Under the pieces are notes generated by a model. That model searched no databases. It was not told the origin of the DNA and was given only the letters and a program-made list of their open reading frames with translations. A DNA stretch of 64,000 bases, from assembly GCF_003984625.1 (NCBI RefSeq), contig NZ_RWKH01000007.1, forward strand, positions 1 through 64,000, read 5' to 3'. Made by a program: the position numbers and the translations under genes. The DNA comes from Variovorax sp. DXTD-1 (GTDB lineage: Bacteria; Pseudomonadota; Gammaproteobacteria; Burkholderiales; Burkholderiaceae_C). Of the stretch, positions 63,542 through 64,000 are shown one piece after another; position 1 is the stretch's first letter; the number at the start of each line of letters is the position of its first letter.

Positions 63542-64000
63542 TCATGATCGGAGGGCTGTGGACTGCGCTGCTCGGACCCGTGCTCGGTAAGCCGCCCACT
63601 GCTCCGTCTGAGTCCAAGCCCCGAGCCCCAGCCTGAGGCCTTCAGCCTCGATCGACGCGCGGGAGTCGGGATCGCCAGCAGCAACGCTGGTAGCCGCTGC
63701 CTGCGGCCTACGCTGCGCGTACCACTCCGCCTCGAAGCCTTGCCAACTGAACTCAACGCACGCGGTGATTGCGTCCGCTATGCCGAGCCCCGCCTTGGCA
63801 GCTTCACGCCTGATGGCATTGAGCACCGTGTCGGTGACTGGGCCCGCTCGCTTGGCCTTGCGCACGGCCAGCCACTCGTCCATGAGGCTTTGGGGGACAT
63901 CCGCCGGGCAAGGTGCTGCAGCGCGCTTGCGCGAGCGCTGGTGTGTCACTGATGGTTCTATGTTGGGTATTGATGGTTTGGGTCCGTTTCCCGGACGGGT
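63542..64000 (-). CDS. Phage replication-like protein, C-terminal part (cut by window edge)
   Basis: The reading frame is open to the window edge, so the GTG at 63949 is probably internal. The visible 152 codons include EWLAVRKAKRAGPVTDTVLNA and a following ADAITACVEFSWQGFEAEWY, a pattern I associate with the C-terminal end of phage replication or replication-initiation proteins. The tail is Ala/Arg-rich. N-terminal domains are outside the window, so the assignment stays provisional. Confidence 0.55.
   Translation of the reverse strand, partial: TRPGNGPKPSIPNIEPSVTHQRSRKRAAAPCPADVPQSLMDEWLAVRKAKRAGPVTDTVLNAIRREAAKAGLGIADAITACVEFSWQGFEAEWYAQRRPQAAATSVAAGDPDSRASIEAEGLRLGLGAWTQTEQWAAYRARVRAAQSTALRS

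Overview
This window is a GC-rich, gene-dense stretch of a chromosome from a betaproteobacterium of the family Comamonadaceae. Variovorax is the closest guess, from gene order, protein wording and two repeat sequences that I remember as common in that group; the genus is not proven by the sequence. Nearly all of the window is coding, with very short gaps and many 1-4 base start/stop overlaps.

Layout. Bases 1-10450 hold flagellar and chemotaxis genes: on the minus strand flgB-C-D-E-F-G-H-I-J, followed in the same direction by cheW and a chemoreceptor cut by the window edge; on the plus strand flgA, then flgM-flgN behind a textbook sigma-28 promoter. Bases 10476-25502 are core genes: a Crp/Fnr-type regulator, hemA-prfA-prmC-grxD, a cupin protein, a CNNM/CorC membrane protein, a lytic transglycosylase with proS, rppH with a CNP1-like lipoprotein, proB, obg, rpmA-rplU, the polyprenyl synthase ispB and a tRNA-Pro(CGG). 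Bases 25618-41758 carry the pilB-pilC-pilD-coaE-zapD-yacG and nudix-ATPase-argJ-secA-dciA block. It is interrupted twice by polysaccharide-acylation genes: an MBOAT/SGNH pair between coaE and zapD, and an OafA-like acyltransferase after yacG.

Bases 41815-45788 hold a LysR regulator divergent from a threonine-synthase-like PLP enzyme and a Bug-type solute-binding protein, then a predicted outer-membrane protein. Bases 45867-55982 are the most interesting part. A 1213-residue protein joins an NCS1 nucleobase-type transporter, an eight-cysteine module, a histidine kinase and a receiver. It is followed by a LuxR-type response regulator and is divergent from a urease operon (ureA-hupE-ureB-ureC-ureE-ureF-ureG). 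No ureD is present, and a roughly 260 bp imperfect palindrome separates ureE from ureF. The layout suggests, without proving it, that a transporter-shaped receptor reads a nitrogen compound and controls urease.

Bases 56146-61651 hold stress and envelope genes: a Gsp26-like flavin protein, a universal stress protein, a GlsB/YeaQ-type membrane protein, an AsmA protein, HU, an L,D-transpeptidase-fold protein and small secreted or membrane proteins. The right end (61824-64000) is broken: the 3' half of an outer-membrane efflux gene is joined abruptly to the 5' part of an HK97-type phage capsid gene, behind a 396-base non-coding region and a phage replication-like gene cut by the edge. This is either a decayed prophage or an assembly chimera.
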